From assembly GCF_047948215.1 (NCBI RefSeq), contig NC_134463.1, positions 52,201,201-52,265,200 on the forward strand: a stretch of 64,000 bases of DNA, written 5' to 3'. The notes beneath the pieces are model-generated. The model searched no databases. It was not told the origin of the DNA and worked only from the letters and a program-made list of their open reading frames with translations. Below are positions 23,842-35,730 of this stretch, piece after piece (the stretch's first letter is position 1; every line of letters starts with the position of its first letter). Made by a program: the position numbers and the translations under genes. Source of the DNA: Lycorma delicatula. Lineage: Eukaryota > Arthropoda > Insecta > Hemiptera > Fulgoridae.

Positions 23842-25590
23842 ACGTAGAAGTTTTCACTTTTAAAATTTTGTTTTAAATCTCTTAATTTTTATTGTACCAT
23901 TTTATATTAATTTTGTTGCGGTTTTATTTTGTAAAATATCCATAAACTTTAATGAAAATTTATGAAGGGCTTTCTTTTTAATTAGTCCAAAAGTAAATAA
24001 ATATATATTGCAAATATATATACATCTTATTAAGCAAAACTATTTTGTTTTTATATTTTTTAACTTGTATCTAAAGAAAATACAGTTTATATAGTTTTTT
24101 AACCAAAATACTTGAAATTACATTTTTGATAAAAAAAAAAATGTTAAATGCAAAACTATCTGTTTTCTAAAAAGAAAAAAAATACTCTAAAAAGCTTTTA
24201 GCGTAGCTGAGCTTGCAATTGATGAAGATGCTGTCATTGGTACATTCGTTCGATAATGGAAAATGGTTAAATGGGTAATGGGCTAAACGTTCTCAAGGTC
24301 TTTCTTTCAGACAAGTTCCTGAACAGATCTGTCAATATCTTTAAAGTGCACAACATCAAATTTCCCCAACTCTATATTTTTTGGAATTTAATTATTTATA
24401 TTATTTTAAATCTTTTTTCTTTTTTAATCTACGAATATTTAATTTATTTTATTCAACATTAAAAATATTAATGATAACATTAACGAATTTGTTTTGAATC
24501 AATTTTGTAAAATCATTTTTAATGTAGTAATTATGATAGAAATATTTGAATTAATCTTTTCTATTTTTTACATACTAACATCAAAATTATTGTTATGTTG
24601 AGTAAAGTTTCTTAAGAAACTTTTCCAAGCACTATCATCTAACAAAAAAAAATATGGTTTCAAGCTATTTTTAAAGTCAGTTTTGAAAGCAGAATTTAAT
24701 TTTTATAAACAAAAACAATTAAATAACCCTAAAAATACAAATTTATTAATCCTTGATACAAAAGTTAAAAGCCGAGAGTTAACTCTCCGGAATTAAAATG
24801 TATATAAACATTTTCCTTTTGAATTATGAATTTACATATATATCTCCCTCCTTAGTTGAAGCAGTGTATATAATGCAATTTTTGACAAAAGAAAAGTTAC
24901 CATTGCATGAATAAAACGCATTATAGAAACCAAGTAATAAAGAAGTAATTATTCATTTTAAATTACATAAAATAATTTTAACTGAATAACCTTTACAGAA
25001 GCCTGTTTGATACTCAAATCAATATGATGCTCAATTCTACAGTCTTATTAGCAGTATCTCTGTAAATATCTTGAAGATTGAATCCGTAAACGAAATCTCT
25101 GTATAACGTTTTAAATGTTCGATAAATCATTTTATTATGAATTGGTAACATAAGTTTTTTGAATGAGCGAGCACCACTTTCTGTTTAAAAATCTCATTAA
25201 AAATACCTAAAATTAAGTATAAATATTTAATTGGCAAATTTTAATAGAATTCAAACGGGAATACAATACAGCTGACTTCCTCTATTAAATCCAACACAAA
25301 TTCCTCTATTAAAATCCAGGACATTACCACCATATCTCCTTTTTTATTCAATAATTCCCTAATTTAACTAATAAATTCATCAGTTTGAATTTCATCTGAA
25401 CATTTAAAAATAAATTTTAAGTTTTTTCTAAAACCCTTCATATTTTTATAAATTAAAAACCATTACTTAAATTTGTATAATATTATCTTTCTGTTTTATA
25501 TATTTGTATAATATTATCTTTCTGTTTCTGTTTAAAAGTTTTGTCAGTATATTTAACTAATTTAATATATAATAAACTAAAATATATAGG
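23425..25590. other. AT-rich spacer
   Basis: It holds an AT microsatellite (23,808-23,839) and a 31-bp-period tandem duplication containing TTTGTATAATATTATCTTTC (from 25,472 and from 25,503). No gene is supported. Confidence 0.55.
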
Positions 25591-26036
25591 GTAAAAAAAA
25601 ATATCCCTTTCTGCCTGCCAGAAGACGGAGGTAGAGTTTGCCGGTGCTAAGTAGGAGATAAAAAAAATTTTCACCTTAAGAAAACTTCAAATTTATTCAA
25701 TACGACAATGGTCGCATGTGAAAAACGTTTCACACGTTTTGCACATACGACAAGCACCATCTTATTACAATTCCATCTACACTTTGGGCATCTCTTGCCC
25801 TAAGGGTTGGTCACATCAAAAATTGTGTCAGACAAAAGTTTTAGATAATATTTATATGACTAACGACCACTTTTAACCAAATCGATCGCCTATTAAGGGA
25901 GGTATGATTTTTTTTGTCTTCGAAACCGCATTTTTTCCACCCCTGGACCAATGGTTGCTGATATCAAAAAACTTAACGTAACATAAGTTTTAGGCCCATT
26001 GAAATAGGTAGCTTTCTTATGAAATGTACCTAAAAT
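25590..26036 (+). repeat. Dispersed repeat R, copy 1 (internally deleted)
   Basis: The left end has GACGGAGGTAGAGTTTGCCG, then the family blocks ATTCAATACGACAATGG, GGGAGGTATGATTTTTTTTG and CACCCCTGGACCAATGG. The right end is AGCTTTCTTATGAAATGTAC (about 26,011-26,030). The central AT-repeat portion seen in copies at 32,150 and 46,085 is missing. Confidence 0.8.
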
Positions 26037-26599
26037 CAGGTAGCTCTCATAATTATACTAGTACTGGCATTGTTTCTTTTGACGTTTCTGTAAACATGAT
26101 TACATCTAGACTACATCTAGACATGTTAGCTACTGGATGACAAATTTATAAAAATACCTAAAATTTAGATAACCGACTTCGGTTTGGGTATGACTTTATT
26201 ATTCCCGCTGCAACTCTTGTTAAATTTAATAAATTTTGTGGTAAAAAAAGAATCTGTACTAGATCAGAACTTCTGAAAAGGCATTATTTAGTCATTTACA
26301 TTATTTACAGGAAGAAGAATATCTTAATAAAAAAAGGTTGTTTCCATATAAAAATTATTTCTCCTACAATAGTTATTGATATGTTTATGATATAAATTAA
26401 ACTACATTAAAAGGATGTTTGTTATTCTCTAAAATGGCTGTGGCAGTTTAATATACTAACAGTTAATATCTAGTTTAAATGCTTCTTATTCTTTCAAAAT
26501 GAATGTGTTAACCAGTTATTTATATCACAATCAATAATCATTCCGATTATTGCAGATTAACATAAATATTAATTATGGGAATTAAGAAACATGATTTTC
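26037..26599. other. AT-rich spacer, no gene seen
   Basis: No recognised feature. Confidence 0.5.
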
Positions 26600-26613
26600 A
26601 ATGCTTGCAACCA

Positions 26614-26907
26614 TTTCTTCTATTTTTGTTTACCCTCCGGAACCACCGTAAGGTATTACTTCAGAGGATGAATGAGGATGATATGTATGTGTGAATGTAA
26701 ATGAAGCGTAGTCTTGTACAGTCTCAGGCCGACCGTTCCTGAGATGTGAGGTTAATTGAAACCAAACCACTTAAGAACACCGGTATCCACGATCTAATAT
26801 TCAAATCCATATAAAATCTTTACTAGAATTTGAACCTTAGAACTCTAGACTTCAAAATCAGCTGATTTGCGATGAAGAGTTTAACCACTAGGCCAAACCG
26901 GCGGGTT
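26614..26907 (-). mobile_element. tRNA-derived SINE, family 2, complete copy with TSD
   Basis: On the minus strand the head is CCGCCGGTTTGGCCTAGTGG (A box) and AAGGTTCAAATTCTAG (B box). A ~200-bp body follows, and the tail is CCTCTGAAGTAATACCTTAC then GGTGGTTCCGGAGGG and an A-rich end. The last ~50 bp resemble the tail of SINE family 1, whereas the heads and bodies differ. The flanks AATGCTTGCAACCA (26,600-26,613) and AATGCTTCAACCA (26,908-26,920) form a TSD with one base difference. Confidence 0.87.
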
Positions 26908-26920
26908 AATGCTTCAACCA

Positions 26921-27567
26921 ATAAGCAGCTTACAAGTAAGTTGTTATTTACACTGGATTAATATGAAACAAGAAGCTACAAAAAAAAAAAAATTACTAGA
27001 CAATATCTTTATTTCAGTATATTTTGAAAATAATTCTGTAGGCAATAAAAATTAAAATAAAGTTTTAAAAGAGTACCTTTGTATTACTAAATAATATTTA
27101 TAGTGAGGTTAATATGTAATTTCTTCATTATGAACGAAGATGAAAGTTATTTTTGTCTTTATAACTTAAATTATTTTATTAATTAAAGAAAGCTATTGAA
27201 AAATTTATATAAGTAAATAATGTTTTATATTTGGTAAATCGGTAAAGGAATTAAAAAATTCACAGGAACTCCATTTTATACCAACGAACAGTATGGTAGG
27301 ATTCTATAAAATGCAGCTTTGATAACATCATTAATTTGGACTATTTTAACAAATTCATTAGTATTCATATAGAAAAACTGTTCATTAATAAGTTAAAAAC
27401 ATAATTACAAAAATTTATTAAATACAAATTTTTAAGGTTAGGTAAGATAAAGAAAAATTTCTAAAAATTAATTAACCTAATTATTTTTTAATGGTATTTC
27501 TTTGTTCTTTTAATATATTCCCAATTTCAACTCCGATTTTAATTTTAAAAAAGTACAGATCAATCTG
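26921..27567. other. AT-rich spacer, no gene seen
   Basis: No recognised feature. Confidence 0.5.
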
Positions 27568-27660
27568 CAGGAGGTCCCGGGTTTGAATCCCGATCACTTA
27601 TGGCATTTTTCATACGCTACAAATTTACATTAGAGCTAAATGACAATAGTAGTCGATGCC
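27568..27660 (+). mobile_element. SINE family 1 fragment
   Basis: It contains GGAGGTCCCGGGTTTGAATC and GGCATTTTTCATACGCTAC of the family, then diverges. Head and tail are both lost. Confidence 0.7.
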
Positions 27661-27701
27661 TGTAAACTCACAAAAAAAATCATAGGTAACTGTTTAAGGC
27701 T

Positions 27702-27703
<2 letters not shown>

Positions 27704-27782
<79 letters not shown>
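27704..27782 (+). repeat. AC dinucleotide microsatellite, ~79 bp
   Basis: An uninterrupted AC/CA run, close to the SINE fragment. It produces a spurious Thr-His ORF. Confidence 0.97.
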
Positions 27783-27783
<1 letters not shown>

Positions 27784-30045
27784 CATATATCATTAAATAG
27801 AAACTTTATAATTTTTTTCAGGTCACTTCTAAATATGGCAAAATAAAAAAATGTGTGGGGAGGATAATTTTTTACTAGATAGTAAGACGGTTTGCTAATA
27901 AAAGCAAAACAAAATTAACGTATAAATCGATCTGTAATGTTAATCGTTACACAATATAAAGATATAAAAAATTAATCGATACAAATCACTTCACTTAAGT
28001 TAAACGTTTACCACCAAAATACTTTTTACAAATACTGCTTTGGATCCTAACCAATATTACTTTTCACTTTATTTATTTTTTATAAATCTACAAAAAGCTT
28101 TTAGAATTCGTATTTAAAATTACGAAGAGAAAACTTTGGAAAATTATTTGGGAGCGGAGGGAAAAAGAAATTAAAATTTTACTGAAAAAAGATTTGTTTG
28201 TATTAACATGGAAGTTGTTATTTTCGTAAAATTTAGGATATTAGAATTGGAAGGACAATTAGAATTGAAAGTTTTCTATAAAAGGATTGCTAATTTCGAT
28301 TACTGGGTTACACCGAATAAAATGGAAATCAAATTATGTATTAACAACAGCCGATCCGAACGATAAATTGATGTAGTAAGGATCAAAATTTAATGATTTG
28401 AATCAATTCTCCAAACAAATAGATTATATTAAAATTAAAACCAGTATACATTTAATTTAATTAAGAATATAAAATTATATATCTGTATCGAAATGATTAT
28501 AAAAAAACCTTCCGTTTTAGGAGATTAATAATTCGAAATCTGACCGTTTCCAGTCATATTTTAAAACTAATGGCTACTGTATAAATTCTCCCGGCCAATA
28601 TTCCGGTTTTGGGTTCTAATTAATAATATATTCTTGTTATATAATAAGTTATAAGTATTCTAACTATATCAAATAAGGGACGCGCTGATGTTAGCGGTCG
28701 AATGAAGTAAAATAAATAATTAAATTTTCCAGGAAATCGTAGGAATCAATAAATTAATAACGTAGATTTATGTAATGAATATTGCACTATTAAATATTAC
28801 AATATTATACTTATTAAAACATCTTCTTCACAAAGGTTTTTTTCATTGCATTAATGAAGAAAATACGTACATTAATGAAAACTACACCGTATTAAAAAAA
28901 AAAACAAACAAACTAAAAGCAAACATAATTTAAATTCTTTTGTTACTTTATTTTAAATATATTAACTTTGATGTAATCAATTAAATGCTTTTTCAAACAA
29001 AAACAAAACAAATATTAATTTTAAAATAAATGATTTATCTTTAACGATTGCTAACTATATATTAATTCTTTCTTTAACTTGCCTCTTTAGAGAGCATTAT
29101 TGGTTAAAGAAATAAAAAAGACACACGATGACTCATTTTTTACATCCCTCACTCTCTTGCCGTCATGAATATTGGTCACGTACAAGACGTTTTGTTATTT
29201 AGTTTTTTTTATACACGATCACTTGTCCTTGAAATCATAACATATAATAGCGCTCGCTTGTCTTTTTGTTTTAACTACTGACAGTTTTAATAAAAGTTTC
29301 TTTTTTTTTAGCACAAGTAGCAGTGTAATTATAAAAAGAATTTTAGACTATATGTCTTACGTTTCATATTTGTTCGTCAGTTCTTTTATACGTATACATA
29401 ACTCTTGTACGAACAAATATAACAAAAAAAATCTCAATAGCAAAAACAATTTTTTTTTAGGCTTACTAGGGAATATAGAATAAAAAATTAAATCGTTTCC
29501 CATCTTCACAAAAGACGAATATATATTTTATACGTTGATATAAAAACATAAAATGCTTATTATGTTCGCCAAATGGTTTTTCTAATTAATAAAAATCATT
29601 CATTACCTTCATACAAAATATTACTCTTAATTAGTAATATTAGTATAGAGGATATTTTTCAAACATCACAGTCATTAGAAGAAATAAAAAAATATGTAAA
29701 ACACATTAATGTAGAAGTTCTGCACAAAATGCTTAAAATAAAAGAATGACATTAAGATATGAATCATCACGATATAACAGTCTAATGATAATGGAAATTA
29801 TCTTCAAATCGTTTATTTAGAATAATGAATTTTCCGTTCACATAAGTTATAAAAAACGTTTATAACGAATTTCCTCTACAGAATACATGAAATTTCCATT
29901 AAAATCATTTATTTTAATGAAGAGTAAGCTCCTTAAGCATCTATCATTTTTAGTTTTCCGGGGTACGGGTCAGATTTGACCTCCTTGATCAAATTATGTG
30001 TTTAATTTAAAAATTATGCAATATTAAAAGTATTAATGTGGAAAA
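27783..30045. other. AT-rich spacer, no gene seen
   Basis: This is the longest stretch without a recognised element. No ORF of note, no GC-rich exon-like segment and no repeat shared with the rest of the window were seen. Confidence 0.5.
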
Positions 30046-30440
30046 AAAATCCTTTTCGGCACTCAGGAAAGCGGAGGTAGATTTCACCGGTGCTAAGTAG
30101 GGGATAAAAAATATTTCCACCTTAAAGTTAAGAAAACCTTCAAATTTATTCAATACGACAATGGTTGCATGTGAAAAAATGTCATATGTTTAGCATACAA
30201 GCCCCATTTTACAATTCCAGCAATATTTTGGTCATCCCTTGTCATAAGGGTTGGTCATATCAAAAATTGTTTCAAACAAAAGTTTAGGTAATATTTATAG
30301 GACTAACGACCACTTTAAACCGATTCGACACTGTGCCTATTAAGGGAGGTATGATTTTTTTTAGTTTTTGAAACACCATTTTTTCCACCAACGACCATGG
30401 TTGGTATATCAAAAAAATTTACTTAGATAAGTTCCTTGAT
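30046..30440 (+). repeat. Dispersed repeat R, copy 2 (5' half)
   Basis: It starts near TCCTTTTCGGCACTCAGGAA and GCGGAGGTAGATTTCACCGG, matches copy 3 closely through TTGGTCATCCCTTGTCATAA, and stops at about 30,440 within the TTTACTTAGATAAGTT block. The right half is missing. Confidence 0.85.
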
Positions 30441-30699
30441 TATTTTTGGTTGAAAATATATGATACATGCTTTTTATTAAAAAAAAAAAAAAAAATAGAA
30501 TATTCAAAAAAATTACACTTAGTTAATTTCATAAGAAAAATTTAATTTCACAATGAAAATAAATTTATTCGTTAAATTCGAAAATATTTTTGTAATTACT
30601 TCCCAGTTTTAATGGTTAACAAACAAATAAGATTCCAATTTAGTCATGATGGTAAAGACGAGCTACATGAGTAGGAGTCTTACGGAAGATGACTTTTCC

Positions 30700-31100
30700 G
30701 TATTTTTTATACTTGGGGGACAGTAAAAATAGTTTTCTCTGAAAGTAATGCTGTTAATACTACAGCTAGTCCCTGAAGTTAAAAGATTGAAGATATTATT
30801 CGTAGATCTAAATATCAGGGTATTTTAAGGCCCGGAAGCTGAGTCTCTTCGCGGAATGTGATTATTGCGGGAAAGAGGATACCGCAGAACACATGTGTTA
30901 TGTGCGATCGGTTCCTGCAACTTAAGGAAGCATGCCGGAGATAAATCAGCGCGCTTATCTCAGAGAACATAATTGAGGCTATGGTGCAGATCTAACGGTA
31001 GTGTTACGTAGAGTCCGGAATATTGAATAAAAGCATCCGAACAAAAATAGCGGAGGAAGTCGAGGGGTGAATTATCCGGTCTAAATTGGATGTGTTCTCA
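30700..31100 (+). pseudogene. R1-like LINE ORF2, C-terminal Cys/His remnant
   Basis: Around 30,835 the frame reads KLSLFAECDYCGKEDTAEHM. After a 1-2 base shift it continues as CDRFLQLKEACRR and then ISALISENIIEAM. The C-x2-C-x7-H-type motif followed by an ENI block is characteristic of the C-terminus of R1-clade ORF2. The RT itself is not present. This is the only trace of this clade in the window. Confidence 0.6.
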
Positions 31101-32149
31101 GCCGCATATGTGAATGGAGACAGATGAAGTCAGATAAAACGATATAATAGTATTTAAGTTGGGCCCGGCATCCCATGTTGTAGAGTGGGAGAGACTGTAG
31201 GCTGACCATTTCTGTAGGCTCACCATGCTTATATCCAACTATACATTTGAATCGTTGAAGAAGGTAGTGGGGAAACTTTTTGTTATGAGGATTTTTGTTA
31301 TGTTTTAGAACGGCTGTACTATTTTCGCTAGGCCTATTCAGCTGATCAATCAACAAATGATTTGTATAATATGACGTATATACGAGTTTACATATGTATA
31401 AAATATTTTTTTTTAGATAAAAATATGTTACTTCAACAATATTTATTCTATTGTACGGAATATGTACTTTCATAATAATTAGATATTAATATACAATAAT
31501 TTTTTTTTTTACATTACGCTTTAATTTTGTTAAATCTCAAACAATTATTAATTTTCACTGTGTAAATTTAGATACCGATAAATCCAGTATTTATCAATAA
31601 ACGCGTATGTAAAATGGCTTATTTAGATTTATAAGCGTTATAAATAGGAGGTAAATAACATGTGCTGTTATTTGGACCAAAATACTACGCATGCTCGAAG
31701 TATAATTTCACAATAATAAACTATTGTTTAATTTGAAATTAGAGAACTGTGAATAGCAAACCAGAGTGAATCATCCCTTTGTTATCTTCATTTCATTAAT
31801 ATGAATAAATTGTTTTTAATCTGAAAGTTCTTTGTTTTAATGATCATTTTGTCACTTTATGTAATAATAAAAAAAAAATATTAATTAGTTTTTAAATACA
31901 ATATAAATGAAAAGCAATTTCCTTCAAATTACAACCACTTTAAATAATTGTTCAGTGAAACAAAAAAAGTCTGATTTTATAATTTTTTAATCTATGTGTT
32001 TTAAATACTTTGTAAAGATATCATGTTTTGTACATGATTTAATATTTTTTGCAGCTTTTAATATATTATTGGTTGTAAATATCTTAAAACGATTCACAAG
32101 TGACTCACAAAAATGAGGTAGCCGTCTTTAATAAAAAATACAAATATAA
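31101..32149. other. AT-rich spacer
   Basis: The first ~150 bp (to about 31,250) are GC-richer and may be the 3' UTR of the R1-like remnant. The open frame at 31,081-31,473 (-) has no recognisable motif. Confidence 0.4.
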
Positions 32150-32935
32150 AAAAATACCTTTCGGCACGCCGGAAGGCGGAGCTAAATTTCATCGGTGCTA
32201 AGGTGGGGATTATTCCCCACCTTAGCACCGATCTTTTTTATAAAAGATTTCCACCTTAAAGTTAAGAAAACCTTCAAATTTATTCAATACGACAATGGTT
32301 GCATGTGAAAAAAATGTTATATGTTTAGCATACAAGCCCCATTTTACAATTCCAGCAATATTTTGGTCATCCCTTGTCATAAGGGTTGGTCATATCAAAA
32401 ATTGTTTCAAACAAAAGTTTAGGTAATATTTATAGGACTAACGACCACTTTAAACCGATTTGATACTGTGCCTATTAAGGGAGGTATGATTTTCTTTAGT
32501 TTTTGAAACTCCATTTTTTCCACCCCCTGGGCCAATGGTTGGTCAAAAAATTTTACTTATTAGTTTTAAGCCCTTATCTAAAGAATTTTACAAACTTAAA
32601 AAGAATTCTATATTTTACTTAAAATGTAAGTTATAGCGTTTTTTTTTCCAAAAAAGCCTCCATTTCCACCCCATGGTCAAGTTTTCCCATTAACGTACTC
32701 GATCGAGATTTTTGATCGTTATATTATTTATATGTATCAATTTGAAAGTGATTGGGGCAGAATTACGGCAGTTATCGTGTTCAAAAAAAAGTGAAATATA
32801 TATATAAAATTTCTAACTGTCGTTTTGGGGTCTGTGGGATCTGAAACGCAAAGATATGTCGAAATTTTCCGGAAGTCGAATCATGGTACCCATTCCAATA
32901 GATAGCTTTCTTATGAAAACTACCTAACTGTATCC
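32150..32935 (+). repeat. Dispersed repeat R, copy 3 (longest uninterrupted copy)
   Basis: This copy defines the family: a left end with CCTTTCGGCACGCCGGAAGG (itself an imperfect palindrome), the conserved middle, a short AT run before a GGTCTGTGGGATCTGAAACG block, and the right end AGCTTTCTTATGAAAACTAC. In other copies the ends read GGTAGATTTCA and TGAAATCTACC, which are inverted relative to each other. This hints at a TIR-type element, but no transposase is coded. Confidence 0.82.
32191..32232. repeat. Perfect 19-bp inverted repeat with 4-nt loop
   Basis: Arms ATCGGTGCTAAGGTGGGGA at 32,191-32,209 and its exact complement at 32,214-32,232 are separated by TTAT. It lies inside repeat R copy 3, and other copies have only one arm, so this copy gained a local inverted duplication. 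Confidence 0.95.
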
Positions 32936-33630
32936 TATGCCAGGTTTATTAGAAATGTGAGGAATGAAATAATGTCTCGTAGATTTCTATACTGACGTAA
33001 ATATAAAATATTTATGTGATACTTATTATTGCAATAAATATTCCGTACCAGTAGTACAAACGTTTAGTAAATAAACAATTTTTTTATTCCCGTTAAATTT
33101 TATGAAAATTTTAATATAATAATTTTTGTACAGGTAAATTTTTTTTTAGTACAAGATATTCATGGTCTCAAATGAAAGTGAAGTACACTACGCCATATAA
33201 CCTTTCGTCACACAACAATGTCTCCTATTCATTCAAGAACGAGTGTATAGTCCATCGTAGTGTTTAGAACCAATATTAAATCTAGATAGAACAACCCGGT
33301 TATGAGAAATAACTTCTCGTATAATTTTTAGTGAAAGATTTATTTCTAGCTTTTTAACATATCAGTAAAAAGTGAGGCTTTAAACCGCGTTTAAAAATAT
33401 TTATTATAGAAATTTTTCGTTCAGTAAAATAATAACTGAATAGGTTCTTCTGAATGGAACAGTCATTCTCAAATGTAAAAAGCATCCCGTACCTGGCTTA
33501 CTATTGAAAATGAAAAATTTTTTAGCTTTCTAATTGTTTCTTCATTGAATCACATATACGACGTAAAATAATATATGCCAATCTCACTTAATCATCATTC
33601 TGTTCCCAAAGACTGGTTAGAAGTGAATAT
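32936..33630. other. AT-rich spacer, no gene seen
   Basis: No recognised feature. Confidence 0.5.
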
Positions 33631-33763
33631 CACCACCGGGTCCACCGTTATGCATACTTCAGAGGATTAGATAAATGATTTATAGCGTGTGTGAAAATGT
33701 CTGACCGGGATTCGAACCCGGGACCGCCAGATGAAAAGCTACTACTCGCGCCACGGAGGCCGG
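33631..33763 (-). mobile_element. SINE family 1, near-complete copy
   Basis: The minus strand reads from CCGGCCTCCGTGGCGCGAGT (A-box region) through GGTCCCGGGTTCGAATCCCG (B box) to the tail near 33,631. Some internal bases are deleted relative to the 11,290 copy. No TSD was clear. Confidence 0.82.
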
Positions 33764-34411
33764 TAGTAACTATAAACTATAAAAATAATATTTTCAGTTT
33801 AGTCGTAGAATTAATCTACAAGTTAAATTTATAACAATAATCAAAGAGATCAAATCGTTAATTAGATTTAGAACTGCTTTGTAATGACTTGTAAATTCTA
33901 TCTAATAATAAGCTATCAATGGAAATTCTTCTATTTCGTCAATTTTATTATTAGCTAACTTAATTTCCTGGATTTTGAACTAAATTGATTTTTATTTTAA
34001 CAGAATGAAAAAAATTCTTGTTCAATTTTCTGAAAAAAAATTATATTTTCTTCCTTCCGGTAATTGATTAATATTTTAATTATTGTTCCTTGTAAATTTT
34101 TCCTGTATTATATTACCAACGATTTAACAAAAAAAATTGAAACTCCAAATTTATGTAAAACTAACATTTAAAAATATTTTTCCTATTATTTAATTTTATT
34201 TTTTGTTCATGAAGTTTTATTTGTATATACAACCAAAATAAAAATTACAAAAAATTGCATTTCCAAAATAATAATATGCTCATTCGAAATTTTAAGTGTA
34301 AAAATGCACCACATCTTTTACCATGCTCAGTTACCTTTTACTCAATTGCATGTATTTTCATTATATATTTTAACAAAAATATGACTTTAATTAGATTAAG
34401 TGTAAGGTAGT
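33764..34411. other. AT-rich spacer, no gene seen
   Basis: No recognised feature. Confidence 0.5.
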
Positions 34412-34566
34412 CCAGTGGGCTGGTTTAGTTGTGTAACTTGTCGCAAATCAGTTATTTAACGGCTGATTTTCGAAGTTAAAGGTTTTGAGGTTTAAATTCT
34501 ATTAAAGATTAGTTGCTTTTATATGAATTTCAATCAAATACAGTAGATACCGGTGTAATTTCGTTG
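34412..34566 (+). mobile_element. SINE family 2, 5' half
   Basis: A diverged tRNA-like head (GCTGGTTTAGTTGTGTAACT) is followed by GCTGATTTTCGAAGTTAAAG and a weak B box GAGGTTTAAATTC, then the body to GATACCGGTG. The copy stops where the poly-T of the next repeat begins. Confidence 0.65.
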
Positions 34567-34935
34567 TTTTTTTTTTTGTTTTTTTTTCACTCTACTCCCC
34601 TGGGCCTGTTTGTACTTGTTGGTAATACGCCACCCAGAGGAGTGTCTATTTGCTCTACCGACTATATACTGGCATGGTAGATCGGCCTGCCGGTCAGCTC
34701 TTTTGAGAGTTCTTTATTGTTTTTGCCCTTTTTGACACCACGCCATACCAGGTACGTCGTGGCTTGATGTCGGGTCTTTTATTCTAGTCACCTAATCCTA
34801 GTACTCCCTTGGAGTCCTCAGCGGTTCATCAAGATCGACACACCTCAGCATGCCGACTCTCTCCGCTGAGGCTATTGTTGGGGTTCAATTAACCACACGT
34901 CTCTGGATTGGTCAGCTTGAGTCATTATGTTGTAA
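34567..34935 (-). mobile_element. Orphan poly(A)-tailed repeat (probable LINE 3' end)
   Basis: The plus strand starts with a long T-rich run (34,567-34,588) and continues into a GC-richer 350-bp segment. On the minus strand this is a retrotransposed 3' end with a poly(A) tail; it reads TGGCGTATTACCAACAAGTA and CCAGGGGAGTAGAGTG just before the tail. No coding sequence was identified and no second copy lies in the window. Confidence 0.55.
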
Positions 34936-35713
34936 TCATATTTCAATGATTACAAGACTACATCTCATTTACATGTCATACATATTATTTTTACCTCATC
35001 GAGCCGTGAAGAGTAGCTTATTTTTCACTATTTGAACAGATTTTAATATAAACATTATGAAAATAAAAAAAAGAATTTTCGAGTTTTTTCAGAATTAACG
35101 TTTATAATTTTGAAAAACTTTTAGATTAGCTTTGTTAACAATTGAGAAAATTTTTATTAAAATTTCATATTAAACCCGGATCTGAGAAAAGGTTTAGTCA
35201 ATAAACTAAATTTACGGTAACTGGTGTTAAAATATTTGAAAGTTATTGGTTGTACCAGTGCATATCTTGGGTAAAGCCCTGATATTAGTAGGAATATTAA
35301 AAACCTCATCCTTTGAGTATATGACTAATAATCTATTTATTCTAAATTCCTAATATCATTTTTAGTTCATTGGTGGTATTCGAGCGAGTCCAAATTTCAA
35401 ATGACTTTCATAAAATCTTCCCATGATCTAAAACTAATTATATAAATTATTATTAGATTTAAAAAAAATTAAGTTGCTTCTTATAAAAAATTGCAGTTGT
35501 CATTTTGCAGAACTTATTAACCTATCGAAGAATAGGGATATGATAATCAATGTCATAGATCTGACACAGGAATGACGTATGTTTAATAAGATGATAACAG
35601 ATTTCCTACATCATATATTGCTACAATTTGGATATACCGGAAGCAGGAAAAATTAGTAACATTTTTTGTCAAGTATACGATTAAATTAATATAATATATT
35701 TTGCTGTGTAATA
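34936..35713. other. AT-rich spacer, no gene seen
   Basis: No recognised feature. Confidence 0.5.
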
Positions 35714-35730
35714 ATTTTTTTTTTTGTCTT

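Noticed and set aside
27640..27846. ORF with a long Thr-His repeat
   Set aside because: It is produced by the AC microsatellite at 27,704-27,782; no start context or conserved flanking sequence.
31081..31473. 130-codon minus-strand ORF as a gene
   Set aside because: It overlaps the end of the R1-like remnant in antisense, is AT-driven at its N-terminus and has no recognisable domain.
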